A DNA stretch of 64,000 nt, from the NCBI RefSeq assembly GCF_018100805.1, contig NZ_JAGJEA010000008.1, positions 1-64,000 on the forward strand, in the 5' to 3' direction. How positions within the stretch are numbered: position 1 is the stretch's first letter; each line of letters opens with the position of its first letter. Source of the stretch: Aquimarina sp. MMG016. Its GTDB lineage: Bacteria; Bacteroidota; Bacteroidia; Flavobacteriales; Flavobacteriaceae. Under the pieces are notes generated by a model. That model had not been told where the DNA came from and searched no databases. It saw only the letters and a list, made by a program, of their open reading frames with translations. A program made the position numbers and the translations under genes. Positions 1 through 8,783 of this stretch are shown piece by piece.

Positions 1-1058
1 TTAAGAGCATCTACCAAATCTGCAGCTTGCAAGGCTTCAACCAACGTAGAAAGTTCTGGTGTAGCAACTGCAATCTCGACAATACTAGGTAAAGGTTGGA
101 AAGATGGCGGTATCAATACTGCATCAATGATTTGAATCACACCATTTGATCCTCCAATATTGGCAGAAAGAAGTTTTACTTTATCATTTATTATTATTTC
201 ATTATTCTCATTAAGACTTATCTTAACATCTTCTCCTTGTAGGGTTGTGGTAAGCTCCTGAGCCAATAGTTCTGATGTATTTAATCTCCCACTAGCTACA
301 TGATAAAGAAGTATTTCTTTAAGTGTATCACCACTAGGAATTTCATCTAAAGCTCCAAAAGCCTCATCAGTTGGTGCAAATACAGTAAATGGACCTTCTC
401 CTGATAAAGGTTCAACTAAATCTGTTGCTTGTAGAGCACCTACTAAAGTGGTAAACCTACCATCTTCAACAATAAGTTCTACTATTGTTTTATTAGGAAA
501 GGTAGTTTCTGTTAACTCTGCTGTCCATTCTCCTCTTCCTATACCTGAACCAAATAATGTGAAACGCCCCTCCAGATCTCCATTATCTTTTACTCTTCCT
601 ATTCCAAAAATTATATCTCTTCCTGGTGGGTTAATAATTAAATACACAATTCCATCACTAATAATAGCACCTCTTGTTCTTGCTTTTGTTCCATCAGGCA
701 GTTCTAAATATCCTCTTACGATAGTAAAACTAGCATGATACAAGGTATAGTTTAATCTAAGCTCCCCTTCTATTTGATTTCCAGCTCCAGTTCCAGTATT
801 TACTATTGCCGAAAAATCAAAAACTCTTCTTTCTCTACTAAAAAACGATTTCGATTTATCTTCTGGTTCAGCCAATTCGCCTTCTAAGATATCTTGGGTC
901 ATTTTTTCGATTTCATCAAAACTAATGATCTTGGATTCCAGGAATTCTATCTGCTCTATCTGAGGTTCAATACCATCATCATTCTGACAAGCAAGAAAAA
1001 AGTTCATTACAAAAAGGCACAAAAAAGGTACCGTCAATCTTTTGATTAGCGTTTTCAT
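1..1058 (-). CDS. FAS1 (fasciclin) domain lipoprotein, partial at window edge
   Basis: The frame starts at an ATG at 1058 and stays open to base 1, giving at least 352 residues with the C-terminus missing. The N-terminus is a lipoprotein signal with Cys24 followed by QNDDG, typical of Bacteroidota surface lipoproteins. Residues about 70-190 form a beta-rich region I do not recognise (it includes a FSAIVNTGTGAG stretch). A FAS1 domain begins near residue 193, with the family marks GPFTVFAPTDEAF and NGVIQIIDAVL, and a second FAS1 domain is cut by the edge. FAS1 domains mediate adhesion or polysaccharide contact; the precise role here is unknown. It lies downstream of another FAS1 lipoprotein on the same strand, separated by a terminator. 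Confidence 0.85.
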   Translation of the reverse strand, partial: MKTLIKRLTVPFLCLFVMNFFLACQNDDGIEPQIEQIEFLESKIISFDEIEKMTQDILEGELAEPEDKSKSFFSRERRVFDFSAIVNTGTGAGNQIEGELRLNYTLYHASFTIVRGYLELPDGTKARTRGAIISDGIVYLIINPPGRDIIFGIGRVKDNGDLEGRFTLFGSGIGRGEWTAELTETTFPNKTIVELIVEDGRFTTLVGALQATDLVEPLSGEGPFTVFAPTDEAFGALDEIPSGDTLKEILLYHVASGRLNTSELLAQELTTTLQGEDVKISLNENNEIIINDKVKLLSANIGGSNGVIQIIDAVLIPPSFQPLPSIVEIAVATPELSTLVEALQAADLVDAL

Positions 1059-1110
1059 TTTGATTTGATTTAAAGATTTATGTGATTAAGATTTGATAAT
1101 AAGAGAAAAA

Positions 1111-1152
1111 AAGGGCATTTAGAATTTAGTTAACTCATTACTAAATGCCCTT
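1111..1152 (-). terminator. Rho-independent terminator after the four-FAS1 gene
   Basis: The 12-bp arms at 1111-1122 and 1141-1152 (AAGGGCATTTAG and its complement) are perfect. Read on the minus strand, the stem is followed by a run of T. It lies 33 bases beyond the stop of the 612-residue FAS1 lipoprotein and separates it from the next FAS1 gene. Confidence 0.8.
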
Positions 1153-1184
1153 GATCATGTGTTATTTGGGGCTACTTTAGATTA

Positions 1185-3023
1185 TTAATTTGGAGAAAGT
1201 GGTAATAAAACTCTATCAATAGCATGAATTACACCATTAGTAGCTTGTACATCTACAGCAATAATATTACTTGCATCTCCACCATTGCCAGCACCAGTAA
1301 CACTAGGAGCTGATGCATCAATAGTTACTGGACCTCCAAGAGTGTTTACCGTACCATCTACTAAGTCGGTAGAACGCACATTAGCTTCTGCCACTACATG
1401 ATAATTTAATATTCCAGCTACTTCATTTTCGTCTGCAGGAACAGTAATAGCTTCAAAAGCACTATTAATCGGAGCGAATACTGTAAAAGGTGCAGGAGCA
1501 GTTCCATTTGCTGTGCTTAAAACACTAACAAAATCTGTTGATGGAGTTAGCGTAGTAAGTGCTGTTACCAATGTAGAAAAATTAGGATCTGCTGTGGCAA
1601 AAGTTGTAATGTCTGGCAAACCAATAACAGCATCCACTACATGTATCACACCATTTCTTGTTTCTACATCAGGGGTAGCAACGCTAGCTACACCATTTAA
1701 AACTACACCACTATCTGTATTAATATATATACTTAAATTATTATCTGTATCACCATAAGTTGCTAAAGTATTACCATATGAATTTGATAGGTCTCCTGAC
1801 ATTAGTTTTCCAGAAACTACATGATTTAATAATACTTGAGTCAATACATCATTAGGAACATCAGCTAACGGAGTACCATCTAAAAAGTCTGCAAAAGAAT
1901 CATTAGTGGGAGCAAAAACTGTACGCATCATAGCATTATCCAAAGCATCATTAAGCCCTGTTTTTCTAAGTGCTGCATATAATGATGAGAAATCACTATC
2001 TTCACCATTGTTGTATGCTACCGCTGTAAAGCTTCTTCCAAGTGCGTCTAATGCTGCAGCTGGTAATAACACCTTATCAATAGCATGAATCACTCCATTA
2101 GATGCTTGCACATTAGTAGCGATGATTTCAGAATCTACACCTGATTTATCCCTTAAAAAGGCTCCACCCTCTAAATTTAGTAGTAAAGTTTCTCCCTGAA
2201 GCGTGGCAGGTATTATTCCATCAACAATATCAGAAAGATTTTCTGCTCTTACGTTTGCTTCTGCCAACACGTGATATCCCAGAACTATTTCTATCTGTGC
2301 TGCTGTTAATGGAGAAAAATCAGTTAATCCAAATCTTGCTAAAAGATCGTCAAAAGCAGCATTATTAGGAGCGAACACAGTAAATGGAGCACTAGTAGTT
2401 CCACTTAACGTCGCTGCATAATCAGTATCTGGAGTTAATGTAGTTAATGCTGTTACTAAAGTAGAAAAAGCAGGATCAGCTACTGCAAACGTAGTTACAG
2501 TTGGCAGAGGAATTACTTTATCTACAAAATGAATTACACCATTGTTAGCAGGAACATCAGCCTCAGTAACTTTAGCGTCACCATTAATCTGAACCCCATC
2601 AGTGGTATCAAAATACATACTAAGGTTTTCTCCACTTGTGGATTCTGTTGCCAGATTGTTTTGGTAACCAGTTGATAATTGAGAAGAAGTAACCGTAGTA
2701 CCTAATACGTGATTAAGTAAAACTTGTTCCAATACGTCAGCTGGTACTGTCTCTAAAGTAAGATTTAACGAAGTAAGAAATTCATCAAAAGCATCGTTAT
2801 CAGGTGCAAATACTGTAAAAGTACCTGACCCAGCTAATTCATCATCAAGCTCTGCCTTTTCTAATGCAGCTAATAATGAACTATAATTTTCATTTCCTGA
2901 AACTATCTCAGCTATACTCTGTACTGGAGGTACAATAATTGGATCGTCATCATCACCACAAGAGGTAGCTGTGATAACTAATAATAATGCAAAAATTGTT
3001 TTAAAAAGGTCTTTAATTTTCAT
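1185..3023 (-). CDS. Surface lipoprotein with four tandem FAS1 domains
   Basis: This 612-residue protein has a signal peptide ending in Cys22, followed by GDDDD, a strongly acidic stretch consistent with outer-membrane lipoprotein export in Bacteroidota. Four FAS1 domains fill the rest: about residues 36-172, 173-322, 328-475 and 476-610. Each carries a TVFAP box near its start and a NGVIHxxDxV(L/I) box at its end. Domains 2 and 4 share the lead-in DPxFSTLVTALTTLTP, so the array looks like a duplicated pair. The family role is adhesion or matrix contact; no ligand can be inferred. The next gene on this strand is another FAS1 lipoprotein, and a terminator separates them. Confidence 0.93.
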   Translation of the reverse strand: MKIKDLFKTIFALLLVITATSCGDDDDPIIVPPVQSIAEIVSGNENYSSLLAALEKAELDDELAGSGTFTVFAPDNDAFDEFLTSLNLTLETVPADVLEQVLLNHVLGTTVTSSQLSTGYQNNLATESTSGENLSMYFDTTDGVQINGDAKVTEADVPANNGVIHFVDKVIPLPTVTTFAVADPAFSTLVTALTTLTPDTDYAATLSGTTSAPFTVFAPNNAAFDDLLARFGLTDFSPLTAAQIEIVLGYHVLAEANVRAENLSDIVDGIIPATLQGETLLLNLEGGAFLRDKSGVDSEIIATNVQASNGVIHAIDKVLLPAAALDALGRSFTAVAYNNGEDSDFSSLYAALRKTGLNDALDNAMMRTVFAPTNDSFADFLDGTPLADVPNDVLTQVLLNHVVSGKLMSGDLSNSYGNTLATYGDTDNNLSIYINTDSGVVLNGVASVATPDVETRNGVIHVVDAVIGLPDITTFATADPNFSTLVTALTTLTPSTDFVSVLSTANGTAPAPFTVFAPINSAFEAITVPADENEVAGILNYHVVAEANVRSTDLVDGTVNTLGGPVTIDASAPSVTGAGNGGDASNIIAVDVQATNGVIHAIDRVLLPLSPN

Positions 3024-3148
3024 GGTTTTTGATTTATTGTTTGTTGATTAAACAACTCAAAACAAAAAAGTCGAACCCCTAAAAATGACTTTAATATTAT
3101 TTTAACTTTTTGTTTAATCTTATTGTTAAAAGAATAAACAAAAAAAAA

Positions 3149-3168
3149 GACCGTCATACCTGACAGCC
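3149..3168 (-). terminator. Terminator after the duplicated-repeat lipoprotein
   Basis: An 8-bp stem with two G-U pairs and a four-base loop is followed on the minus strand by about nine T. It lies 27 bases past the stop of the lipoprotein gene that ends at 3195. Confidence 0.7.
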
Positions 3169-3194
3169 TTTTTCTATTACATTCATCCTAAATA

Positions 3195-3854
3195 TTAATC
3201 ATTTTCTTCACAGGCATTGGCAACACCCATAATTGTGTTTAATAATTCTATATTATGCGTCGCACTAGTATTTTCTCCATTATGCAAGGTCAAACCTATA
3301 GGATAATTTATGCTAACCAAAATATCATCATCAATTTCCAACATAAATTTATATAATTGAGAATCGTGCCCCATCTCTATTGTACTTATACTATTCGTAT
3401 TAGTATTAAATAATGACAACTTAAAAGGATATACAAAATCAATACACTCAATATCAGCATCATTAGACAAACAAGTATTGGCCAAAAACTCTAAAGCGCT
3501 ATTATCAACGACAAGCTTTTCTTCGTGATTATGCAAAGTGATCATAACCGGAAATTGTATTTGAATATCATCACTTGGTAATAGCTGTTGATAGTCCAAT
3601 ATTTCGTCGATAACAAGCTCATTGCCGTTGCGTAACAAAGTATATGGAAGATTGATACTATAGCAATTACCTCCATCAACTATATCATCAAAAGATCCAT
3701 CGTGTGTAACCACCTTTTGCATCACCTTTGCTAATTCAGAATCCGTTGGTATATTATCTTCGATAAAAAATTCTCTTTCTTCTTCTTGACATGAATAAAT
3801 TATAATTAAGCTGAAGAGTATCAGCCAATAAACCTTCCTTACTTTCTTCCTCAT
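3195..3854 (-). CDS. Lipoprotein of two Cys-bounded repeats, unknown function
   Basis: I do not recognise a named family. The 219 residues begin with a lipoprotein signal (Cys22, then QEEER). The mature part looks like two copies of one unit: residues 64-128 and 137-214. Each unit opens with a Cys, has a first strand (SINLPYTLLRN or FVYPFKLSLFN), then a second strand (IQFPVMITLHN or INYPIGLTLHN), and closes with a Cys (FLANTC or GVANAC). The bracketing cysteines could form one disulfide per unit. It is divergent from the ECF sigma/FecR/TonB genes across a 101-base gap, so it may belong to that signalling system; this is inference from position. Confidence 0.85.
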   Translation of the reverse strand: MRKKVRKVYWLILFSLIIIYSCQEEEREFFIEDNIPTDSELAKVMQKVVTHDGSFDDIVDGGNCYSINLPYTLLRNGNELVIDEILDYQQLLPSDDIQIQFPVMITLHNHEEKLVVDNSALEFLANTCLSNDADIECIDFVYPFKLSLFNTNTNSISTIEMGHDSQLYKFMLEIDDDILVSINYPIGLTLHNGENTSATHNIELLNTIMGVANACEEND

Positions 3855-3955
3855 ATTAAACTTTTTATACGTCTTATTTGAAATATAACAACTTATGAAG
3901 CAAAATCCCTACTTTAAATTTGTTAATTTTTATACTTTTAGAAAAAATTTTAATA

Positions 3956-4471
3956 ATGTCTAAAGATCTTTTTGAAAATATATGTGAAGAAAAACTGTTC
4001 TCCAATCTCTTCAAAAAGTATTCTCAAGACTTGCATAACTTTATTTATTATAAATACGGTGAACACATTAATCCGAAGGATAAAGTTCAGGAAGCATTTA
4101 TAAAACTTTGGGATAATTGTAGTAAGGTTTCCATTAAAAAAACTAAAAGTTTTCTTTTTACAGTTGCTAACAACTTAGCCCTGAACCAAATAAAACACGA
4201 AAAAATAAAACTAAAATATCAACAGACAGAAATTAGTGATCGAACTAATGAAAGTCCGGAATTTATTTTGGAAGAAAAAGAATACCTCAAAAAATACAAC
4301 AATGCACTTGCTAAGCTCACCGAATCACAAAGAGTTGCCTTTTTATTAAATCGAATTGAGGGAAAAAAACATAAAGAAATCGCAGAAATGCTGGGTATAT
4401 CTAGCAAAGCTGTAGAAAAAAGAATCTATGGTGCTTTAGAGAAATTAAGAACAGAAATTGATGGTATTTAA
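3956..4471 (+). CDS. ECF-type RNA polymerase sigma-70 factor
   Basis: This 171-residue protein has the two regions of an extracytoplasmic-function sigma factor. Region 2, at about 15-85, has DKVQEAFIKLWDN and FLFTVANNLALNQIK. Region 4, at about 115-165, has LTESQRVAFLLNRIEG and the helix-turn-helix HKEIAEMLGISSKAVEKRI. I start it at the ATG at 3956 (MSKDLFEN). The frame can be extended to a TTG at 3920, but this adds a hydrophobic stretch foreign to the family. FecR and the TonB transducer follow at once, so the sigma factor is probably held or released by FecR in response to a ligand sensed by the receptor, as in FecI/FecR/FecA. Confidence 0.93.
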   Translation: MSKDLFENICEEKLFSNLFKKYSQDLHNFIYYKYGEHINPKDKVQEAFIKLWDNCSKVSIKKTKSFLFTVANNLALNQIKHEKIKLKYQQTEISDRTNESPEFILEEKEYLKKYNNALAKLTESQRVAFLLNRIEGKKHKEIAEMLGISSKAVEKRIYGALEKLRTEIDGI

Positions 4472-4547
4472 ATATTTACTAAAAATTTATTAATAACTAA
4501 GGTAGGAGTTTTTCACATTGAATTGTTATATAAATAGAAATCTTGCT

Positions 4548-5456
4548 ATGAAAAAGAAGGATCTCGTAAAGAAGTGGTTGGATAACGAACAACTCACTAA
4601 GCTAGAATCAGAGGCGTTTGAGAAATTAAGCGCCTATGATTCTTACATGAAAATCTCTGAAACCGCCAAGAAATTCAGAGCTCCAGAATACAATATCGAA
4701 AACAATTTACAAGATCTTAATAAAGTATTATCTAATCATAAGCCTTTAGCCCCTAAAGTTTCATATACTAGTATTATACTTAAAATTGCTGCGATATTTG
4801 TTTTAAGTATTGGAACATATTTCACATTTTTTAATAATAGCTCTACTGTTATAAGCACTTTGGCCGGAGAAAAAACCACAGTAGAACTTCCGGATCAATC
4901 TACTGTTATTCTTAATTCGCTAACATCTGTTGACTATAATGCAAAAGATTGGGAAGAAAACCGGGCTATTAATCTTGATGGCGAAGCATATTTTAAAGTG
5001 GCAAAAGGACAAAAATTTGATGTACATACATCCTCTGGAATAGTAAGTGTACTAGGAACTCAGTTTAATGTAAAACAAAGGCAAAACTATTTTGAAGTCT
5101 ATTGCTATGAAGGTTTAGTTAGCGTTACATATAACAATGAAACGATAAAATTACCTGCAGGAACAGGATACAAAGTCATTAATGATGAAATATCTGACCT
5201 ATTGAAGATTTCTTCTACAAAACCAGATTGGACCGAAAACCAAAGCCGTTTTACAAGTACTCCTTATTTATATGTTCTTAATGAATTCGAAAGGCAATAT
5301 GATATAAATATTATTGCAAAAAATATAGATCAAACTACTCTTTTTACTGGTAATTTTGTACATTCAGATATTCAAACTGCATTACAGGCAATAACCATAC
5401 CTATGCGATTGAAATTTGAAATTAAAGACAATAATATAACCTTAACCAAGGAGTGA
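4548..5456 (+). CDS. FecR family anti-sigma factor
   Basis: This 302-residue protein starts at ATG 4548; an upstream TTG at 4518 is in frame but unlikely. An N-terminal cytoplasmic part (about 1-75) is followed by one membrane helix around 78-98 (KIAAIFVLSIGTYFTFF). The periplasmic FecR domain follows (about 105-205, with STLAGEKTTVELPDQSTVILN and LDGEAYFKVAKGQ). A DUF4974 region lies at the end (YLYVLNEFERQYDINI). It should relay a signal from the transducer's STN domain to the sigma factor. Its stop overlaps the transducer's GTG start, so the two are likely translationally coupled. Confidence 0.94.
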   Translation: MKKKDLVKKWLDNEQLTKLESEAFEKLSAYDSYMKISETAKKFRAPEYNIENNLQDLNKVLSNHKPLAPKVSYTSIILKIAAIFVLSIGTYFTFFNNSSTVISTLAGEKTTVELPDQSTVILNSLTSVDYNAKDWEENRAINLDGEAYFKVAKGQKFDVHTSSGIVSVLGTQFNVKQRQNYFEVYCYEGLVSVTYNNETIKLPAGTGYKVINDEISDLLKISSTKPDWTENQSRFTSTPYLYVLNEFERQYDINIIAKNIDQTTLFTGNFVHSDIQTALQAITIPMRLKFEIKDNNITLTKE

Positions 5457-7951
5457 CCAAAACCAAAATTCTAGTTTTACTTACTCTTCTTTTAACCACT
5501 CTTTTTCAAGCCAGGGCGCAAACTGAAGAAGCATTACCTCTTATTGTAATATTAAATCAAATACAAGAGAAATTTGACTGTAATTTTTCTTATGTTGACC
5601 AAGAACTAAAGGAAATAGAATTACTTCCTCCTGCAAACACACTTACTTTAAAACAAGTTATCTTATATCTGGAGACAAATACTCGTTTTAAATATACTTT
5701 CATAAACGATAAAAACATAGCGATAAGATTTGTTGACGATATTCAACAAATCTGTGGAAAACTATTTTCTTTAGAAAGTAATAAAATTATTTCTGATGCC
5801 CTCATTAATACAGAAACAGTTTCTACAATAAGTGATACTCAAGGAGGTTTCAAACTAGAGGTCAATGACCCTGATGAAATCATCAACATTACTTGTTTAG
5901 GGTATAAATCAATAAAGATAAAAGTTAAAGATTTTACATCATCAGAATGTAAAGAAATTAGATTAATACCTGAAGTTCAATATCTAAAAGAAGTAGTAAT
6001 CAGGGATTATCTTACTAAAGGAATAAGCAAAAATTCTGATGGTTCAGTCACTATTGATTATACTGATTTTGGGATTTTACCTGGATTAATTGAGCCTGAC
6101 TTACTCCAAACGATTCAAGCATTACCTGGTATTCTTAGTGTGGATGAAACCGTATCTAATATTAACGTAAGAGGAGGAACCAATGATCAAAACTTAATCT
6201 TATGGGATGGTATAAAAATGTATCAGTCCAGTCATTTTTTTGGGTTAATTTCGGCTTTTAATCCTTATCTGACCAAAAACATACGTATTACCAAAAATGG
6301 CTCAAGTGCCAAGTATGGTGATGGAGTCTCGAGTGTAATTGCCATGAGTACAGAAAACAATATCAATCAAAAATTTGATGCTAGTATTGGATTAAATATG
6401 CTTAGTGTCGACGGATATATTGATACTCCTATCGGGGAAAAAACTTCGCTTCAATTGGCTGTAAGAAAATCTATAAGCGAAATTGCTGAAACACCAACTT
6501 ATGATCAATATAAAGACAAAGCTTTTCAAGAATCTGAAGTAGTTACCGGCACGGATGAAGAGTTTTCTTTTTTTGACACTAGTGCACGATTGCTTTATCA
6601 AATAACCCCAAAAGACCTTATTAAAGTTAACGCATTGATCACAGGAAATAACTTAGTTTTTCAGGAAAATACCAAAATAAATCAAATAGATGTTTCCAGA
6701 GAAAGTAGTGCTAAACAAAATAATTTTGCTGGAGGTATACTTTATCAAAGAAACTGGAGTAATGATTTCCAAAGTGAACTTCTTTTTTATGGCACCAATT
6801 ACCGTCTAGAAGCTATAAATGCCGACATCATTAACAATCAAAGATTATTACAAGAAAATGAGGTCTTGGAAAGTGGCATTAAACTAAATACTTTATTAAA
6901 ACTTGGGTCCAGTTTTAATATAAACACTGGCTATCAATTTAACGAAACCGGTATTTCTGATCTCAGAGATCTTAATAATCCTACTTTTAGGGATCGAACA
7001 AAAGAAGTAGTACGCACTAACAGTCTTTTTTCTGAAATGCAATATCGCTCCAAAAACTATAACACTTATCTTACTTTTGGGTTACGACTTAATCACTATG
7101 ATAAATTCAATTCTTATCTTTTAGAACCTCGATTAAGTTTCAATCATAAACTAAACAATCGTTTTACAATAGAAATGCTGGGTGAATTCAAAAGCCAGGT
7201 TACTTCACAAATTATTGAGTCTCAAAATGATTTTTTAGGGTTAGAAAATAGAAAATGGATTCTTTCTAACGAAATTGATATTCCTATTGTAAAAAGCAAA
7301 CAAGCTTCTGTAGGTATAAACTATAATCACAACAATTGGTTAATCAGTACTGAAATTTATTATAAGGATATAGAGGGAATCATTGCCAGAAGCCAAGGTT
7401 TTCAGGATGATTTTGAGGGCAAAAAGGACCAGGGCGAATACAATGTGGTTGGAGCGGATTTTTTATTAAACAGACAATTCAAAAATTTTAGTGTTTGGTT
7501 AAGTTACTCTTATGCAGAAAATAATTATAGGTTTAATGCATTAAGTGAAAAAGAATTCCCAAATAATTTAGACATCAGACATAATATAAATATAGCTCTG
7601 GCCTATACCCTTGAAAACTTCAAATTCTCTAGTGGCTTAAACTGGCATAGTGGTAAACCTATAACCAGACCAATCCCAGGAAATGAAACAGAAGGTAACG
7701 ATATTAATTATCAGGATCCTAACAGTGATACAATAAAAGATTATTTAAGATTAGATACATCTGCAACATATAACTTTAGGATTACAAAAAAAATAAAAGC
7801 TTTAGCCGGAGTATCTATATGGAATATTTTTAATCAAGAGAATACAGTAAACAATTTTTACAGAATAAATAGTAGTTCTGAAAATGTAGAGGAAGTAAAA
7901 GAATTTGGCCTAAAATTTACTCCAAATGTAGTTTTTCGGGTTAACTTTTAA
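5453..7951 (+). CDS. TonB-dependent transducer/receptor with STN domain
   Basis: This 832-residue outer-membrane protein starts with GTG inside the last codons of fecR (4-base GTGA overlap); the first residues form a clean signal peptide ending ...FQARAQ. Domains in order: STN (about 28-98), carboxypeptidase-like regulatory domain (about 100-180), plug (about 200-300, with NINVRGGTNDQNLILWDG), and a beta barrel ending in the aromatic VVFRVNF. The STN domain marks it as a signal transducer to FecR, not only a transporter. The substrate is not readable; FecA-like homologues take up iron chelates or glycans. The last 11 bases overlap the convergent acetyltransferase gene. Confidence 0.93.
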   Translation: MTKTKILVLLTLLLTTLFQARAQTEEALPLIVILNQIQEKFDCNFSYVDQELKEIELLPPANTLTLKQVILYLETNTRFKYTFINDKNIAIRFVDDIQQICGKLFSLESNKIISDALINTETVSTISDTQGGFKLEVNDPDEIINITCLGYKSIKIKVKDFTSSECKEIRLIPEVQYLKEVVIRDYLTKGISKNSDGSVTIDYTDFGILPGLIEPDLLQTIQALPGILSVDETVSNINVRGGTNDQNLILWDGIKMYQSSHFFGLISAFNPYLTKNIRITKNGSSAKYGDGVSSVIAMSTENNINQKFDASIGLNMLSVDGYIDTPIGEKTSLQLAVRKSISEIAETPTYDQYKDKAFQESEVVTGTDEEFSFFDTSARLLYQITPKDLIKVNALITGNNLVFQENTKINQIDVSRESSAKQNNFAGGILYQRNWSNDFQSELLFYGTNYRLEAINADIINNQRLLQENEVLESGIKLNTLLKLGSSFNINTGYQFNETGISDLRDLNNPTFRDRTKEVVRTNSLFSEMQYRSKNYNTYLTFGLRLNHYDKFNSYLLEPRLSFNHKLNNRFTIEMLGEFKSQVTSQIIESQNDFLGLENRKWILSNEIDIPIVKSKQASVGINYNHNNWLISTEIYYKDIEGIIARSQGFQDDFEGKKDQGEYNVVGADFLLNRQFKNFSVWLSYSYAENNYRFNALSEKEFPNNLDIRHNINIALAYTLENFKFSSGLNWHSGKPITRPIPGNETEGNDINYQDPNSDTIKDYLRLDTSATYNFRITKKIKALAGVSIWNIFNQENTVNNFYRINSSSENVEEVKEFGLKFTPNVVFRVNF

Positions 7952-8414
7952 GCTTTTTGACACCACTATAGGTTACCACTTCTTCTCCTCCAACTACATT
8001 AACCGAATTCTTTATAATTTCAAAATCCTGTTTTTCAAAAAAACTCTTAGTTAACAAATTGATCGGAGTAGTGAGAATTTTTATATTATTCTCTCTGGCA
8101 ATTTCTTCCAGCTTATCATATAATTGATTTGCAATGCCTTTTCCGTGATATTCCATATGAACAAAAATAAACTCAATACTTCCGGTTTTATCCATAGAGA
8201 AAGATCCAACTATTTCACCATTCCATTTCGCATTATAAATAAAATATTCTTTAAACTTTTTTTGCCAATAGATTTTATTAGTAGCTAACCTGGAATATAT
8301 TTTAATTTCTGATTTAGTAAAAATTTTAGAGCCATATGTAGTCACCGTTTGATAAAAAAAACGTTGCATTAACGATAGATCACTATCCTTAGCCCTTGTA
8401 ATTTGAAAACTCAT
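7941..8414 (-). CDS. GNAT family N-acetyltransferase
   Basis: This 157-residue protein starts at ATG 8414. It has the GNAT core: beta-strand 4 IEFIFVHMEYHGKGIANQLY, containing the acetyl-CoA pyrophosphate loop (HGKGIA in place of the usual Q/RxxGxG/A), and a C-terminal part LTKSFFEKQDFEII that matches the usual FYxxxGF segment. The length is normal for a single-domain GNAT. The substrate is unknown. It is transcribed against the TonB transducer and their 3' ends overlap by 11 bases. Confidence 0.88.
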   Translation of the reverse strand: MSFQITRAKDSDLSLMQRFFYQTVTTYGSKIFTKSEIKIYSRLATNKIYWQKKFKEYFIYNAKWNGEIVGSFSMDKTGSIEFIFVHMEYHGKGIANQLYDKLEEIARENNIKILTTPINLLTKSFFEKQDFEIIKNSVNVVGGEEVVTYSGVKKLKS

Positions 8415-8783
8415 TGAATTAAAAATCAGGATTTACGTAAAAAACGAAATATCAAAAAGTGAATATAATTTCCATAAAACTCTTCAGATAATCATTAATG
8501 TAAATTACGAAAAAATATTTAAAAAAATCACAGCCTATTTGTTTCTCTTTTGAAGACTGTTTGCATCTACACAATTTTATGGATATAACAACAGTCTTAT
8601 AGTCAACAATATGATTAATTCATATGCTAAAAGGTTATCAAAACTCATACTTATTACGGTAAAACCATAAAAAAATCAATATTATTGAACGAATAATACT
8701 ACAAAATAATAGTTAATATTGCAATTAATTGTATTTTGCGGCTCTAAATTGCATTTTATCTATAATTTAGAAAAACAAAATAT
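8415..8783. other. 369-base AT-rich intergenic region
   Basis: This is the gap between divergent genes (acetyltransferase and histidine kinase), so it must hold two promoters. I see no good TTG/TAnnTTTG pair. The one clear structure is a 9-bp inverted repeat, AAGACTGTT at 8553-8561 and AACAGTCTT at 8590-8598, with a 28-base spacer. No coding frame or RNA gene is evident. Confidence 0.5.

Noticed and set aside
3919..3938. TTTG...TATACTTT as the sigma-factor promoter
   Set aside because: The two boxes are only eight bases apart, too close for the Bacteroidota consensus, and a better partner is not present.
3920..3955. TTG-initiated extension of the sigma factor
   Set aside because: It adds a hydrophobic stretch not found in ECF sigma factors; the ATG at 3956 fits the family.
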